Shown here: positions 1 through 5,919 of the stretch, one piece after another | Position numbering within the stretch: the first letter of the stretch is position 1 | Layout of the letters: every line of letters begins with the position of its first letter | NCBI GenBank assembly: GCA_031258945.1 | Contig: JAIRME010000001.1 | Coordinates: 1-52,925, forward strand | DNA length: 52,925 bases | Origin: Mycoplasmataceae bacterium | Lineage (GTDB): Bacteria; Bacillota_I; Bacilli_A; Mycoplasmatales; Mycoplasmoidaceae | Direction: 5' to 3' | Translations under genes and position numbers: made by a program | The notes under the pieces: model-generated | Database searches by the model: none | Told to the model about the DNA's origin: nothing | The model's input: only the letters and a program-made list of their open reading frames with translations

Positions 1-150
1 ATTGGAACTTGAAGAGGTTGTATTATCTGGACTAGGACCAGGATTATGTGGTTTACGTTTCTTAGTTTTCGTTTTAACATCAACAAGAACATTATCACCA
101 ACCTTCACTGGATTATGATTTGCTTTAAGAATCTTAGTTTCTTTTTTCAT
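1..150 (-). CDS. Partial Lys-rich hypothetical protein of the conjugative element
   Basis: Only the first 50 codons lie inside the window; the gene runs off the left edge. It starts with ATG at 148-150 and reads MKKETKILKANHNPVKVGDN, followed by a VLVDVKTKTKKRK stretch and a Pro/Ser/Asn-rich tail (PGPSPDNTTSSSSN). The start is rich in Lys and the later part looks like a linker. It lies 19 bp downstream of the SSB-like gene on the same strand and probably belongs to the same transcription unit. There is no recognisable family, and a function cannot be given from this fragment. The absence of stops and the position at the end of a run of co-directional genes are the support. Confidence 0.5.
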   Translation of the reverse strand, partial: MKKETKILKANHNPVKVGDNVLVDVKTKTKKRKPHNPGPSPDNTTSSSSN

Positions 151-169
151 ATCTACATTATACAGGTGT

Positions 170-439
170 TTAGAACACTTGCATCCTTTCACCGATTAAG
201 CAAAGCTTATTTTTGACAAAATTAATTCGTCCTTTTACCCCGACAATTTGGCCACTAGTAATTTGCTTCATTTCTTCTGCAAACGTTTCGCGGTTAATTG
301 ATACAGACACAAGATCGTATCAATCATTGCTTGAACTGTTTGTACTAGTCTTTTCAACTTTGATATTCACAATAGCATCTTTTGATTTTGGTAATTTTGT
401 TACTTGATCAACGATGCCGATAATAGCTACGAAATTCAT
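170..439 (-). CDS. Single-stranded DNA-binding protein-like (OB fold), 89 aa
   Basis: The 89-aa protein begins MNFVAIIGIVDQVTKLPKSK and ends with VGVKGRINFVKNKLCLIGERMQVF. The pattern (hydrophobic first strand, an internal NDWYDLVSVSI strand, a GQIVGVKGRI strand and a terminal LIGERMQVF strand) matches short OB-fold SSB homologues carried by plasmids and conjugative elements; in chromosomal SSB the matching strands are G-VEGRL and ...ERIQF. It lacks the long acidic C-terminal tail of chromosomal SSB. One in-frame TGA encodes Trp (NDW). A GGAGG Shine-Dalgarno lies upstream of the ATG, inside the end of the preceding gene. In a conjugative element such a protein would coat transferred single strands; this role is inferred. 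Confidence 0.7.
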
Positions 440-440
440 G

Positions 441-677
441 CTAGCGAGCCTCCATGTTGGTTTTCGATGCATATTCATATGCATAATCCAAACTCACATG
501 TTCTCCATCAATAATGAATTCATCCGCTACAGGATCATAAAAAAGTTTTTTATATCAACCATATCAATTAAATGATGAAAGACATTTTCTTTTATTAACT
601 CTAAATTCTACTTCAGACATTAATCTGATTTTGCCTTGAAAGTTCATTAGCTTGGGTACTTTTTGAAATTTAACCAT
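441..677 (-). CDS. Hypothetical protein, 78 aa
   Basis: This 78-aa ORF begins MVKFQKVPKLMNFQGKIRLM and ends HVSLDYAYEYASKTNMEAR. It contains a SFNWYGWYKKLFYDP segment in which both Trp codons are TGA. A GAGAGG Shine-Dalgarno lies just before the ATG. The stop codon is one base from the SSB-like gene, whose ribosome site (GGAGG) is embedded in this gene's last codons, so the two are probably translated together. There is no signal peptide or membrane segment. I do not recognise the family. It is a soluble, mildly basic small protein of the conjugative element. Confidence 0.6.
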
Positions 678-679
678 AA

Positions 680-964
680 CTAAATACCTCTCATTTGAAT
701 TAAAGACTTAGCAACCCATGCTTTATGCACTGTACCAACTGGTTCTGTAAGATCCGGTTGTTTATGTGCTTTTCACAAAGGGTTACGTAGTAACACAGCT
801 TTAGGTGTTTCAGCTTCGACTATGGTCATGGCATCGATTAGATTAGGGAATTTCTTCGCTAACCATGTATGCTCTGTCCACACATCTACTCATTTTTCAC
901 TTTTCAAAGAACTATCTGTTGACTTATTTTTTATCGAAGTCTCGATATTATTTAAAGTATTCAC
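680..964 (-). CDS. Hypothetical protein, 94 aa (GTG start)
   Basis: The ORF is open from an in-frame ATG at 979, but the GTG at 962-964 has a GGAGGT Shine-Dalgarno seven bases upstream, so I prefer GTG. The ATG alternative adds five residues and has no ribosome site. The protein starts VNTLNNIETSIKNKSTDSSL and has a Trp-rich middle (KWVDVWTEHTWLAKKFPNLI) and an AKAWVAKSLI-like end. It reads as a soluble helical protein without a membrane segment. It overlaps the ribosome site of the next gene (spacing 2 bp). No family is recognised. Confidence 0.55.
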
Positions 965-1075
965 ATTGAATACCTCCATTGCATGGCAAGGACCAGTCGT
1001 CTAGTAATTAGCTAAACGTTACCGCTAGCTTTTTCTAGAAACCAAAAAAAATAAATCATAACTCCGTATGACTAA

Positions 1076-1091
1076 TAATATTTAGGTTTGC
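1076..1091. repeat. Copy 1 of a 15-16 bp direct repeat flanking the toxin-antitoxin pair
   Basis: The sequence TAATATTTAGGTTTGC at this site recurs as TAGTATTTAGGTTTGC at 1660-1675 with one mismatch. The two copies bracket the YefM/YoeB-type cassette (1132-1594). They could be shared operator or promoter elements, or remnants of the insertion of the cassette. Confidence 0.6.
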
Positions 1092-1131
1092 CTGCACCTA
1101 ATTTATATCATTAAAGGTTGATTAATAAAAA

Positions 1132-1410
1132 TTATTTATAATGTTCACGACACGTTAACAAATGAATAATATCATTGTTGACAGTGTATGTTAGACGATG
1201 TTTCCCTAAGATTCTACGACTTCAAACACCCTTTGTATGTTTTAATGGTTCAGGTTTTCCCAAACCCTTAAAAGGATTTATGGTCATATTTTCCAATAAC
1301 ATCTTAATTTTCTTTTTGCCTTGTTGACAATTATGATCAGTTTCTCAACGTTTTATATCGGCTGAAAATTCTTGAGAATAATGAAAAATGTATTTCTTAG
1401 TTACCGACAC
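1132..1410 (-). CDS. yoeB: YoeB-family toxin (ribosome-dependent mRNA interferase)
   Basis: The 92-aa protein matches the Txe/YoeB family: YIFHYSQEFSADIKRW at the start, a NPFKGLGKPEPLK motif, VWSRRILGKHRLTYTV, and a C-terminal LLTCREHYK. The Glu, Arg, His and Tyr of these motifs correspond to the catalytic set of E. coli YoeB (E46, R65, H83, Y84). Length is close to the usual 84-90 aa. It starts with GTG inside the last codons of the antitoxin gene (14-bp overlap), the usual translational coupling of this family. Family members cleave mRNA in the ribosomal A site when freed from the antitoxin. Two Trp residues are encoded by TGA. In a mobile element it probably stabilises maintenance (inference). 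Confidence 0.9.
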
Positions 1411-1594
1411 GTTCTAAAACTGCTTCTAACGAAATTGCATTGGATCTTTTAAAATTTTTAACTTCCTCTAATGCACGTTCCAAACCATTCATTTGTTTTA
1501 TTGTTTTGATTGCAAACAAATGTTTAACGAATTTAATAGCAGATTCTTCGTTAACAAATTCGTTAGCATCTATCTTTACAATTATTTGAATCAT
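1397..1594 (-). CDS. YefM/Phd-type antitoxin partner of YoeB
   Basis: This 65-aa protein (MIQIIVKIDANEFVNEESAI...) sits immediately upstream of and overlaps the yoeB-like toxin gene, the normal order for a type II pair. It has a short N-terminal strand, then two predicted helices with VKHLFAIKTIKQM and LERALEEVKNF, and ends SLEAVLERVGN. Sequence likeness to YefM is weak, so the assignment rests mainly on size and context. The ATG at 1592-1594 is preceded by GGAGG; a TTG nine bases upstream is also in frame but lies inside the ribosome-site spacing. A TATAAT box is present at 1624-1629. Antitoxins of this kind normally repress their own promoter. Confidence 0.75.
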   Translation of the reverse strand: MIQIIVKIDANEFVNEESAIKFVKHLFAIKTIKQMNGLERALEEVKNFKRSNAISLEAVLERVGN

Positions 1595-1623
1595 AAGTTC
1601 CAACCTCCATTACAACTTTGTCA

Positions 1624-1629
1624 ATTATA
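1624..1629 (-). promoter_or_regulatory. Candidate -10 box of the toxin-antitoxin operon
   Basis: The minus strand reads TATAAT, 29 nt before the antitoxin ATG, with a GGAGG ribosome site between them. No good -35 box is seen. The 15-bp repeat at 1660-1675 lies about 30 bp upstream and could be an operator. Confidence 0.5.
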
Positions 1630-1659
1630 AACAATATTTTGTGGCATACATTTAATTGG

Positions 1660-1675
1660 TAGTATTTAGGTTTGC
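1660..1675. repeat. Copy 2 of the direct repeat flanking the toxin-antitoxin pair
   Basis: TAGTATTTAGGTTTGC, one mismatch from the copy at 1076-1091. It lies between the antitoxin promoter and the terminator hairpin at 1684-1716. Confidence 0.6.
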
Positions 1676-1683
1676 AAAAATCG

Positions 1684-1716
1684 AAAAAATAAGATCAGGC
1701 AATTGGTCTTATTTTT
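1684..1716. terminator. Bidirectional intrinsic terminator between coupling protein and toxin-antitoxin genes
   Basis: AAATAAGA (1687-1694) pairs perfectly with TCTTATTT (1707-1714) around a 12-nt loop. A T-run follows on the plus strand (1712-1716) and an A-run precedes it (1684-1689), which gives a U-run for minus-strand transcripts. It would end the long transfer operon before the toxin-antitoxin cassette. Confidence 0.65.
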
Positions 1717-1739
1717 ATTATGAATAAATAAAAAGTGCC

Positions 1740-1771
1740 AATCATAGAGGTAGATAAATCTACATATGATT
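1740..1771. repeat. Interrupted inverted repeat (hairpin) downstream of the coupling-protein gene
   Basis: AATCATA (1740-1746) pairs with TATGATT (1765-1771), and inside it TAGAT (1751-1755) pairs with ATCTA (1758-1762) around a 2-nt loop; the bulges are GAGG and CA. There is no T-run. It lies in the same 270-bp noncoding stretch as the larger structure at 1833-1883. Confidence 0.6.
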
Positions 1772-1832
1772 AGCGCCTAAATATTATCAACAGCCATAAA
1801 GTAATCAACAATATGCATCCAACTTGCAGGCA

Positions 1833-1883
1833 GGATGAGTGTCTTGGCCAAGAATTAGCTGTTAGCTAATTAACACTCATTCC
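1833..1883. repeat. Three-way-junction inverted repeat at the end of the coupling-protein gene
   Basis: ATGAGTGT (1835-1842) pairs with ACACTCAT (1873-1880), extended by GG with CC across a bulged T. Enclosed are the palindrome CTTGGCCAAG (1843-1852) and the hairpin AATTAGCT-gtt-AGCTAATT (1853-1871). The fold is a stem carrying two hairpin arms. It overlaps the last codons and stop (1866-1868) of the coupling-protein gene. It has no U-run, so it is not an ordinary terminator; a transfer origin or single-strand initiation site is possible but unproven. Confidence 0.7.
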
Positions 1884-4079
1884 CATTCATTCTCGATATA
1901 AGTTTTTAATACAAGTGTTTTTATCATTTATAAAATCACTTGGTATATTTTCAAAAGATCGGCCTTCTTTTTGTAATTTGTTATTCCATTCGTTTTTACG
2001 GAAAACTTGAAATTCTGCTTCGGACATATTTTCGATTTTAATCAAGAGATTAGTATCAAAATTTGATTTAGCTATATTTGTTTTTCTTGATGTCTTTAGT
2101 AAATTAGCTTTTTTAACTTCGAATTCAGCAACTGTATCCATAATATTATCAACATGCAAATTCGAATGAATGTCATCTGATTCAATTGTTTTATATTCTG
2201 GCCAATTATTAATTAATTTCTTACCCATTGTACTAAACATAACTTGCCCTTTAAGTAACTTCCGGATGTCATTAGGATGTCAGATAAACGTTTCATCAAC
2301 TCGAAGAGAACCAGCACCAGAGTGGGAAATATTTCCTTTCTCATCGGAAATCGTTTGGTCGGTATGCATTAAATGTTTGGTAGTGCCATGTATGGCAGCA
2401 ACTGCCCTAATAGTTTCCTCGTCTCGCAATCGAGAAATAAAGAACGTAGTGCAATTATTGATGATGGTGTTTAATAAACCACGTTTATCTGCTTTTTCAA
2501 GGCCAGCTTTTTCTTGAATCCCAAATCCCAATGCAATACGTTTAGAACGGAATTGTTGGACCATTCCGCTTACTTGTCCTTGATCTTGAAAAACTTCCGA
2601 AGCTTCATCAATAATGAAAACAGTGATTTTGTCGTCGATCCTGCGTTGCATTTCATTGTAATTAGCTAATTGTTGAAAATCATAAAGCAATATTTTTTCA
2701 ATTGCTTTATTGGTGATGTTTGAATAAAACTGAAATAACAAAATTTGATTGGTTGCATTTATACGCATGAAATCTTTAATTGCAATGCCGTCTGAAGAAA
2801 TAACATTTTTAGTATTTACATATAGTTCTTCAAAATCATTGTGTAAGATTGTAAGCTGTCCTCTGTTTTGTTCATTAAGATCATTAAATTTTCGGTATAG
2901 CTCACCAGCGGCATTATCTTTGTAATGAATTTTCTTTTTCTTTCGAATGACTGTTTGGCCCATAGAATCAACATTAGCTCCTGAAGATTTATCGTCTTCA
3001 TCATACTCTCCGTCAGACCCAAAAAGAGATAACTGTTTTACAATCGATAACCGAACAGTGTATTTGGCCAAATTCTCTAAAGATACTCCGCCAAGATTTG
3101 GAAACAAAAGTAAAAAATCGACTAGCATAGTAATTCATGCTCTAGTTTCGCCAGCATAGATATTAGTAGTTGCTGATTTCTTTTTAAGTGAATAATCGAA
3201 TATTTCAGAAATCATATCAATTATTTCAATTCGAGTTTTTTGAGAGAATGGATTGTATTTAGCTTTATGCTGATCACTTAAATTTCAAACAGTGAATTCA
3301 GTATTAAACAAATTTGCGATACGTTTTAAATGCTTTTCAAGATCACCGTCTGCTTTTCCGTCTAATATGCAAATTGGAAATTTGTTATAAGCAGCATCGA
3401 AACAAAATTTTAAGATGTTATACGTTTTACCAAAACCAGTCGCTCCAATAAATAAAATGTGCATATCTCAAATACTAATGGGCACCATAATCTTTTTCTC
3501 TCGATTAACAATAATGCCGTTCTTTCAAGAAACAATATTTAACTTATCGCACAACTTATCAAATCTAGCGTCCTCGATTTGGGCCCAAACTTTATAACCT
3601 GTAACGTTACCAAAGAAATCTAAGTATGGATGATTAGGTATCTTTGGGACTTTTTGTTCGGCTAAATCTGCTTCTATTTTTTTGTTCTCCAACAATTGAA
3701 GTTTATAGATACGTGTATTTAAACGTTCTTCATAGAATGTAATTCACAATCATAAAATAATTAATCCAGTTAATCATCATAGCAAGATTCAACGTAGTCA
3801 CATATGAATCGTAGATACCAAAATAATTTCTAAAATAAAAACACCAACGATTACTAGCAATCATTTAAGTTTGTTTTCTTTAGCTCTTTTTTTATTTTCT
3901 TTTTCCTGTATCCATCTCTTCTGTTGTTTTATGTAACTGCGGTTACATGCGATGGCGATTAAAGCTAATGGGAAAGCAAGATAAAAAAACACTCTTACAA
4001 TTAATTTGTAATTGAAAAGTGGTTCGACACTTGAAGTTGCCGTACCGATTGCTTTAGATTTTAAATCTTGTGTGGACAT
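1866..4079 (-). CDS. VirD4/TraG-like type IV coupling ATPase
   Basis: The 737-aa reading frame is complete only with TGA as Trp. Residues about 20-45 and 72-110 are hydrophobic membrane segments, followed by a cytoplasmic ATPase domain. Walker A is GATGFGKT (Lys about residue 218) and Walker B is VFIIDEASE (Asp about 491), the arrangement of VirD4/TraG proteins that hand DNA-protein substrates to the mating channel. The C-terminal RVDETFIWHPNDIRKLLKGQ stretch resembles the end of the motor domain. An AAGGA ribosome site lies in the upstream gene's end, with 2 bp between the genes. The stop codon sits inside the three-way-junction repeat. With the VirB4-like gene it defines this region as a conjugation module. 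Confidence 0.88.
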
Positions 4080-4081
4080 AT

Positions 4082-4351
4082 TTATTCCTTAACTGGTTCA
4101 GTTACTGGAGCAGATGTAGCGGGAGCATCATCTTTATCTTTAGCTACAATAATAGATTCCAAAAGCTTTTCAGCTGAAACATTGATGAATTTATGTTTAC
4201 CATTTTGCGAATCTTTTATAAAGCTTTTTGGAAAATATAAAGCAGCACGTACAATTACACCTTTACCAGATTTAGTTTCTTTAAAACTTTCATCAATGAA
4301 TGTATAAAATGTTTTGCCATCTTTACTTATGTCTTTTTTTACAATTGTCAT
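4082..4351 (-). CDS. Hypothetical small protein, 89 aa, of the transfer operon
   Basis: The protein begins MTIVKKDISKDGKTFYTFID and has a beta-rich core (GVIVRAALYFPKSFI, HKFINVSAEKLLESIIVA) and a Pro/Thr/Glu tail ending PVTEPVKE. It has no membrane segment. The ribosome site is the strongest in the window: a full AAGGAGGTG nine bases before the ATG, which suggests high expression. It lies 2 bp upstream of the coupling ATPase. The core pattern could fit a small OB-like or DUF961-type protein found in Gram-positive conjugative elements, but I cannot confirm that. A hairpin at 4407-4434 precedes it. Confidence 0.65.
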   Translation of the reverse strand: MTIVKKDISKDGKTFYTFIDESFKETKSGKGVIVRAALYFPKSFIKDSQNGKHKFINVSAEKLLESIIVAKDKDDAPATSAPVTEPVKE

Positions 4352-4406
4352 TATGAATCACCTCCTTTCTTTACTTCACTTTTAGTTTTTGATGTCATTT
4401 CGGACG

Positions 4407-4434
4407 ATTTTAGGGTATTTTACCCTTCTAAAAT
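4407..4434 (-). promoter_or_regulatory. Hairpin in the 162-bp gap upstream of the 89-aa gene
   Basis: ATTTTAGGGTA (4407-4417) pairs with TACCC (4421-4425) and TAAAAT (4429-4434), with a 3-nt bulge and a 3-nt loop. It lies about 55 nt upstream of the very strong ribosome site of the 89-aa gene. The gap 4352-4513 holds no gene I can support, only ORFs of 32 codons or fewer without ribosome sites. Confidence 0.45.
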
Positions 4435-4513
4435 GGCTCATTACTCTGATTTTGTGCATCTTGCTGCACCAATAAGGCATTAAACGCATGCTAATAGGTC
4501 TATTTTGCACATT

Positions 4514-4648
4514 TTAGATTGGATCACCATTCTCATCGGTCTCGAAAATAGCTCCGCAACGTCGACATTTATACTGTGGTTGTTCTTCGTCAGTACAAAT
4601 TCAATCACATCGGTTACCACACATGTAACACTTAATTCATTTTTTCAT
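4514..4648 (-). CDS. Zinc-ribbon small protein, 44 aa
   Basis: The protein contains two Cys pairs, CYMCGNRC at residues 6-13 and CRRC at about 30-33, spaced like a rubredoxin-type or zinc-ribbon fold (MKKWIKCYMCGNRCDWICTD, then QYKCRRCGAIFETDENGDPI). Two of the Trp residues are encoded by TGA. AAGGAG lies seven bases before the ATG. It is too short for enzymatic activity of its own; a zinc-binding nucleic-acid or protein-contact role is likely. It sits among other cargo ORFs of the element and is separated from the next gene by a gap with a hairpin. Confidence 0.7.
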
Positions 4649-4650
4649 AT

Positions 4651-4767
4651 TTACTCCTTAACATCAACTATTCCTAGTATCCTGATTTTGTTTGGTTCTT
4701 CTACATCAGCCAGTCTCTGTCATTCTAAAATCATTTCATTGAATTCACCCAAATCCAAATAATTCAT
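4651..4767 (-). CDS. Possible 38-aa acidic protein
   Basis: The ORF reads MNYLDLGEFNEMILEWQRLA and ends IRILGIVDVKE, with one TGA-encoded Trp. Its stop region carries the AAGGAG ribosome site of the zinc-ribbon gene, which fits an operon gene. It lacks its own clear ribosome site. Just upstream a 7-codon ORF (ATG at 4799-4801, MKKVIVT, TAG stop) does have a strong AAGGAG site, so this 38-aa ORF may depend on coupling to that leader. The amino-acid composition is protein-like, but the length makes it uncertain. Confidence 0.4.
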
Positions 4768-4777
4768 GTAACCATTT

Positions 4778-4801
4778 CTATGTTACTATTACTTTTTTCA
4801 T
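4778..4801 (-). CDS. Possible 7-codon leader ORF (MKKVIVT)
   Basis: An AAGGAG ribosome site eight bases before ATG drives a 7-codon ORF that ends in TAG. The same frame stays open for about 38 further codons after the TAG, but that continuation overlaps the 38-aa ORF in another frame and looks less protein-like. It may be a translational leader, or a gene broken by an amber codon. Confidence 0.3.
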   Translation of the reverse strand: MKKVIVT

Positions 4802-4814
4802 ATTTATTTCTCCT

Positions 4815-5117
4815 TTAGTTTTGTTTAAACCCTTGTTTTAGCTCTGTTTTAGGCTTATTTGACTGCTTAAAAGTCGATTTTAAGAGGGTATGAACCAAAT
4901 TTAACCCATAATCCTGCGACTTAAGGCCTTCCTGAAGCTCTTTTAGAGGCATTACAAGCGTTTTTTGAGTTGATTTGGAGTAAATCTCGACATATTGATC
5001 ATTAATCGAATGCGCAGCCTTATGATCTTTTGTCAAATATCGAAGACGAATGTTACCGTTATCAGCATATGCCTCATATTCGTTTTCGTTTATTTTTGTT
5101 ATTTTTGTGTCATTCAT
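4815..5117 (-). CDS. Hypothetical protein, 100 aa
   Basis: The protein begins MNDTKITKINENEYEAYADN and ends in a Lys/Gln-rich tail (FKQSNKPKTELKQGFKQN). The first half is predicted beta-strand (IRLRYLTKDHKAAHSI, YVEIYSKSTQKTLVMPL), the second helical (KELQEGLKSQDYGLNLVHTL). There is no membrane segment and no cysteine. GGAGGAAAG lies ten bases before ATG, embedded in the end of the ASCH-like gene. Family unknown. The His/Asp-containing beta region could be a small nucleic-acid-binding domain, but nothing specific is seen. Confidence 0.6.
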   Translation of the reverse strand: MNDTKITKINENEYEAYADNGNIRLRYLTKDHKAAHSINDQYVEIYSKSTQKTLVMPLKELQEGLKSQDYGLNLVHTLLKSTFKQSNKPKTELKQGFKQN

Positions 5118-5119
5118 AT

Positions 5120-5458
5120 TTACTTTCCTCCATTTTCTTTGGATGATTTAACTATTTGCCGGATCGAATAGATTCACAAGAAATGCTTATTTTCATTAAC
5201 ATATTTTTCGCAAAAATCATCTCATCATTTTTGTTTACGCAAATCATCAAGGAAATCAGTTGTTGGGTAATATGTTTGGCCAAATTTGACAATTAGAGTA
5301 TCGTTAGTTTCAATTGATTTTAATTCGACTCATCCTGTTAATTTACTATTGTTACGTATTTCATCAGTCTTTGTACCATCAAGAATTGCCTTTAAATATT
5401 TTTGTTTAATATTTAATTTATTTTTGGGTACAATTGTTTGTTTAATATGTTTAGCCAT
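5120..5458 (-). CDS. Small ASCH-domain-like protein, 112 aa
   Basis: Residues 14-36 read LNIKQKYLKAILDGTKTDEI followed by R. This fits the ASCH/PUA-like signature K-x-x-Y-x-x-x-I-x-x-G-x-K-x-x-E-x-R, which lines the RNA/nucleotide cleft in that superfamily. A beta region (TGWVELKSIETNDTLIVKFG) follows, then a Trp-rich helix. Four Trp codons are TGA. The start overlaps the previous gene by 8 bp and has a GGAGGC site. ASCH proteins bind RNA or modified nucleosides; some mobile elements carry them as anti-defence or regulatory cargo. The domain call is from motif only. Confidence 0.5.
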
Positions 5459-5723
5459 TTTTGCCTCCAAGAATTGTCTCTCCAATTGTTGATGCTTTTA
5501 TAAAGCGGATCAATCGTTTTAATGTTTTGATAAAAAATACTAAAGAAACAATTAAAAGAATTAAACCAACAACTCAAAGAACTGTGTTATCGTTTTTATT
5601 AATTAATACACCTTTAATTCCTGACACCATCATAGCAATTGAACCAACAATAGATAGAAATAGTAAGACTAATAATAATCATTTTCATTTTGTGTTATGA
5701 TGCTGAGCAAATTTAATTGACAT
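5451..5723 (-). CDS. Two-TM membrane protein, 90 aa
   Basis: After a short polar start (MSIKFAQHHNTKWKW) there is a first hydrophobic helix (LLLVLLFLSIVGSIAMMVSG), a short loop (GVLINKNDNT) and a second helix (VVGLILLIVSLVFFI), then a basic tail (KTLKRLIRFIK). The topology is a hairpin with both ends probably cytoplasmic. AAAGGAAA lies before the ATG. It overlaps the ASCH-like gene by 8 bp, so it is in the same operon. It resembles small accessory membrane proteins of conjugative elements (entry exclusion or channel accessory), but no specific family can be named. Confidence 0.6.
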
Positions 5724-5725
5724 AT

Positions 5726-5917
5726 TTATTTTCCTTTACTATTTTTCAATTCATCAATACACTCGTTAATAAAAGTGTTGATTAATCGATTTGGATTTGT
5801 TTTATGAATACGACAATAAAATCTAAATCTGCAATAGCGTTCAGGTGTCGTTTTGACACCTATGGATTTCTTCGGTTTCTTGTATTTTGCTTTTTTAGTC
5901 ACTTCTTGAATGTTCAT
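5726..5917 (-). CDS. Small basic protein, ribbon-helix-helix-like
   Basis: A 63-aa protein with a Lys-rich N-terminus (MNIQEVTKKAKYKKPKKS) followed by a short strand (IGVKTTPERYCRFRFYC) and two helices (KTNPNRLINTFINECIDELK). The strand-helix-helix order and the NRLINTFINECIDELK ending are what one expects from a CopG/Arc-type ribbon-helix-helix DNA-binding protein. GGAG precedes the ATG and the gene begins 2 bp after the VirB4-like gene. It could be the element's autoregulator or a relaxosome accessory factor (inference). Confidence 0.5.
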   Translation of the reverse strand: MNIQEVTKKAKYKKPKKSIGVKTTPERYCRFRFYCRIHKTNPNRLINTFINECIDELKNSKGK

Positions 5918-5919
5918 TT

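Noticed and set aside
2170-3597. Plus-strand ORFs within the coupling-protein gene
   Set aside because: They are shadows of the long minus-strand gene, whose Walker motifs and operon context are convincing.
4382-4480. 32-codon ORF (MPYWCSKMHKIRV...) in the gap 4352-4513
   Set aside because: It has no ribosome site and overlaps a hairpin. The gap is better read as leader DNA of the 89-aa gene.
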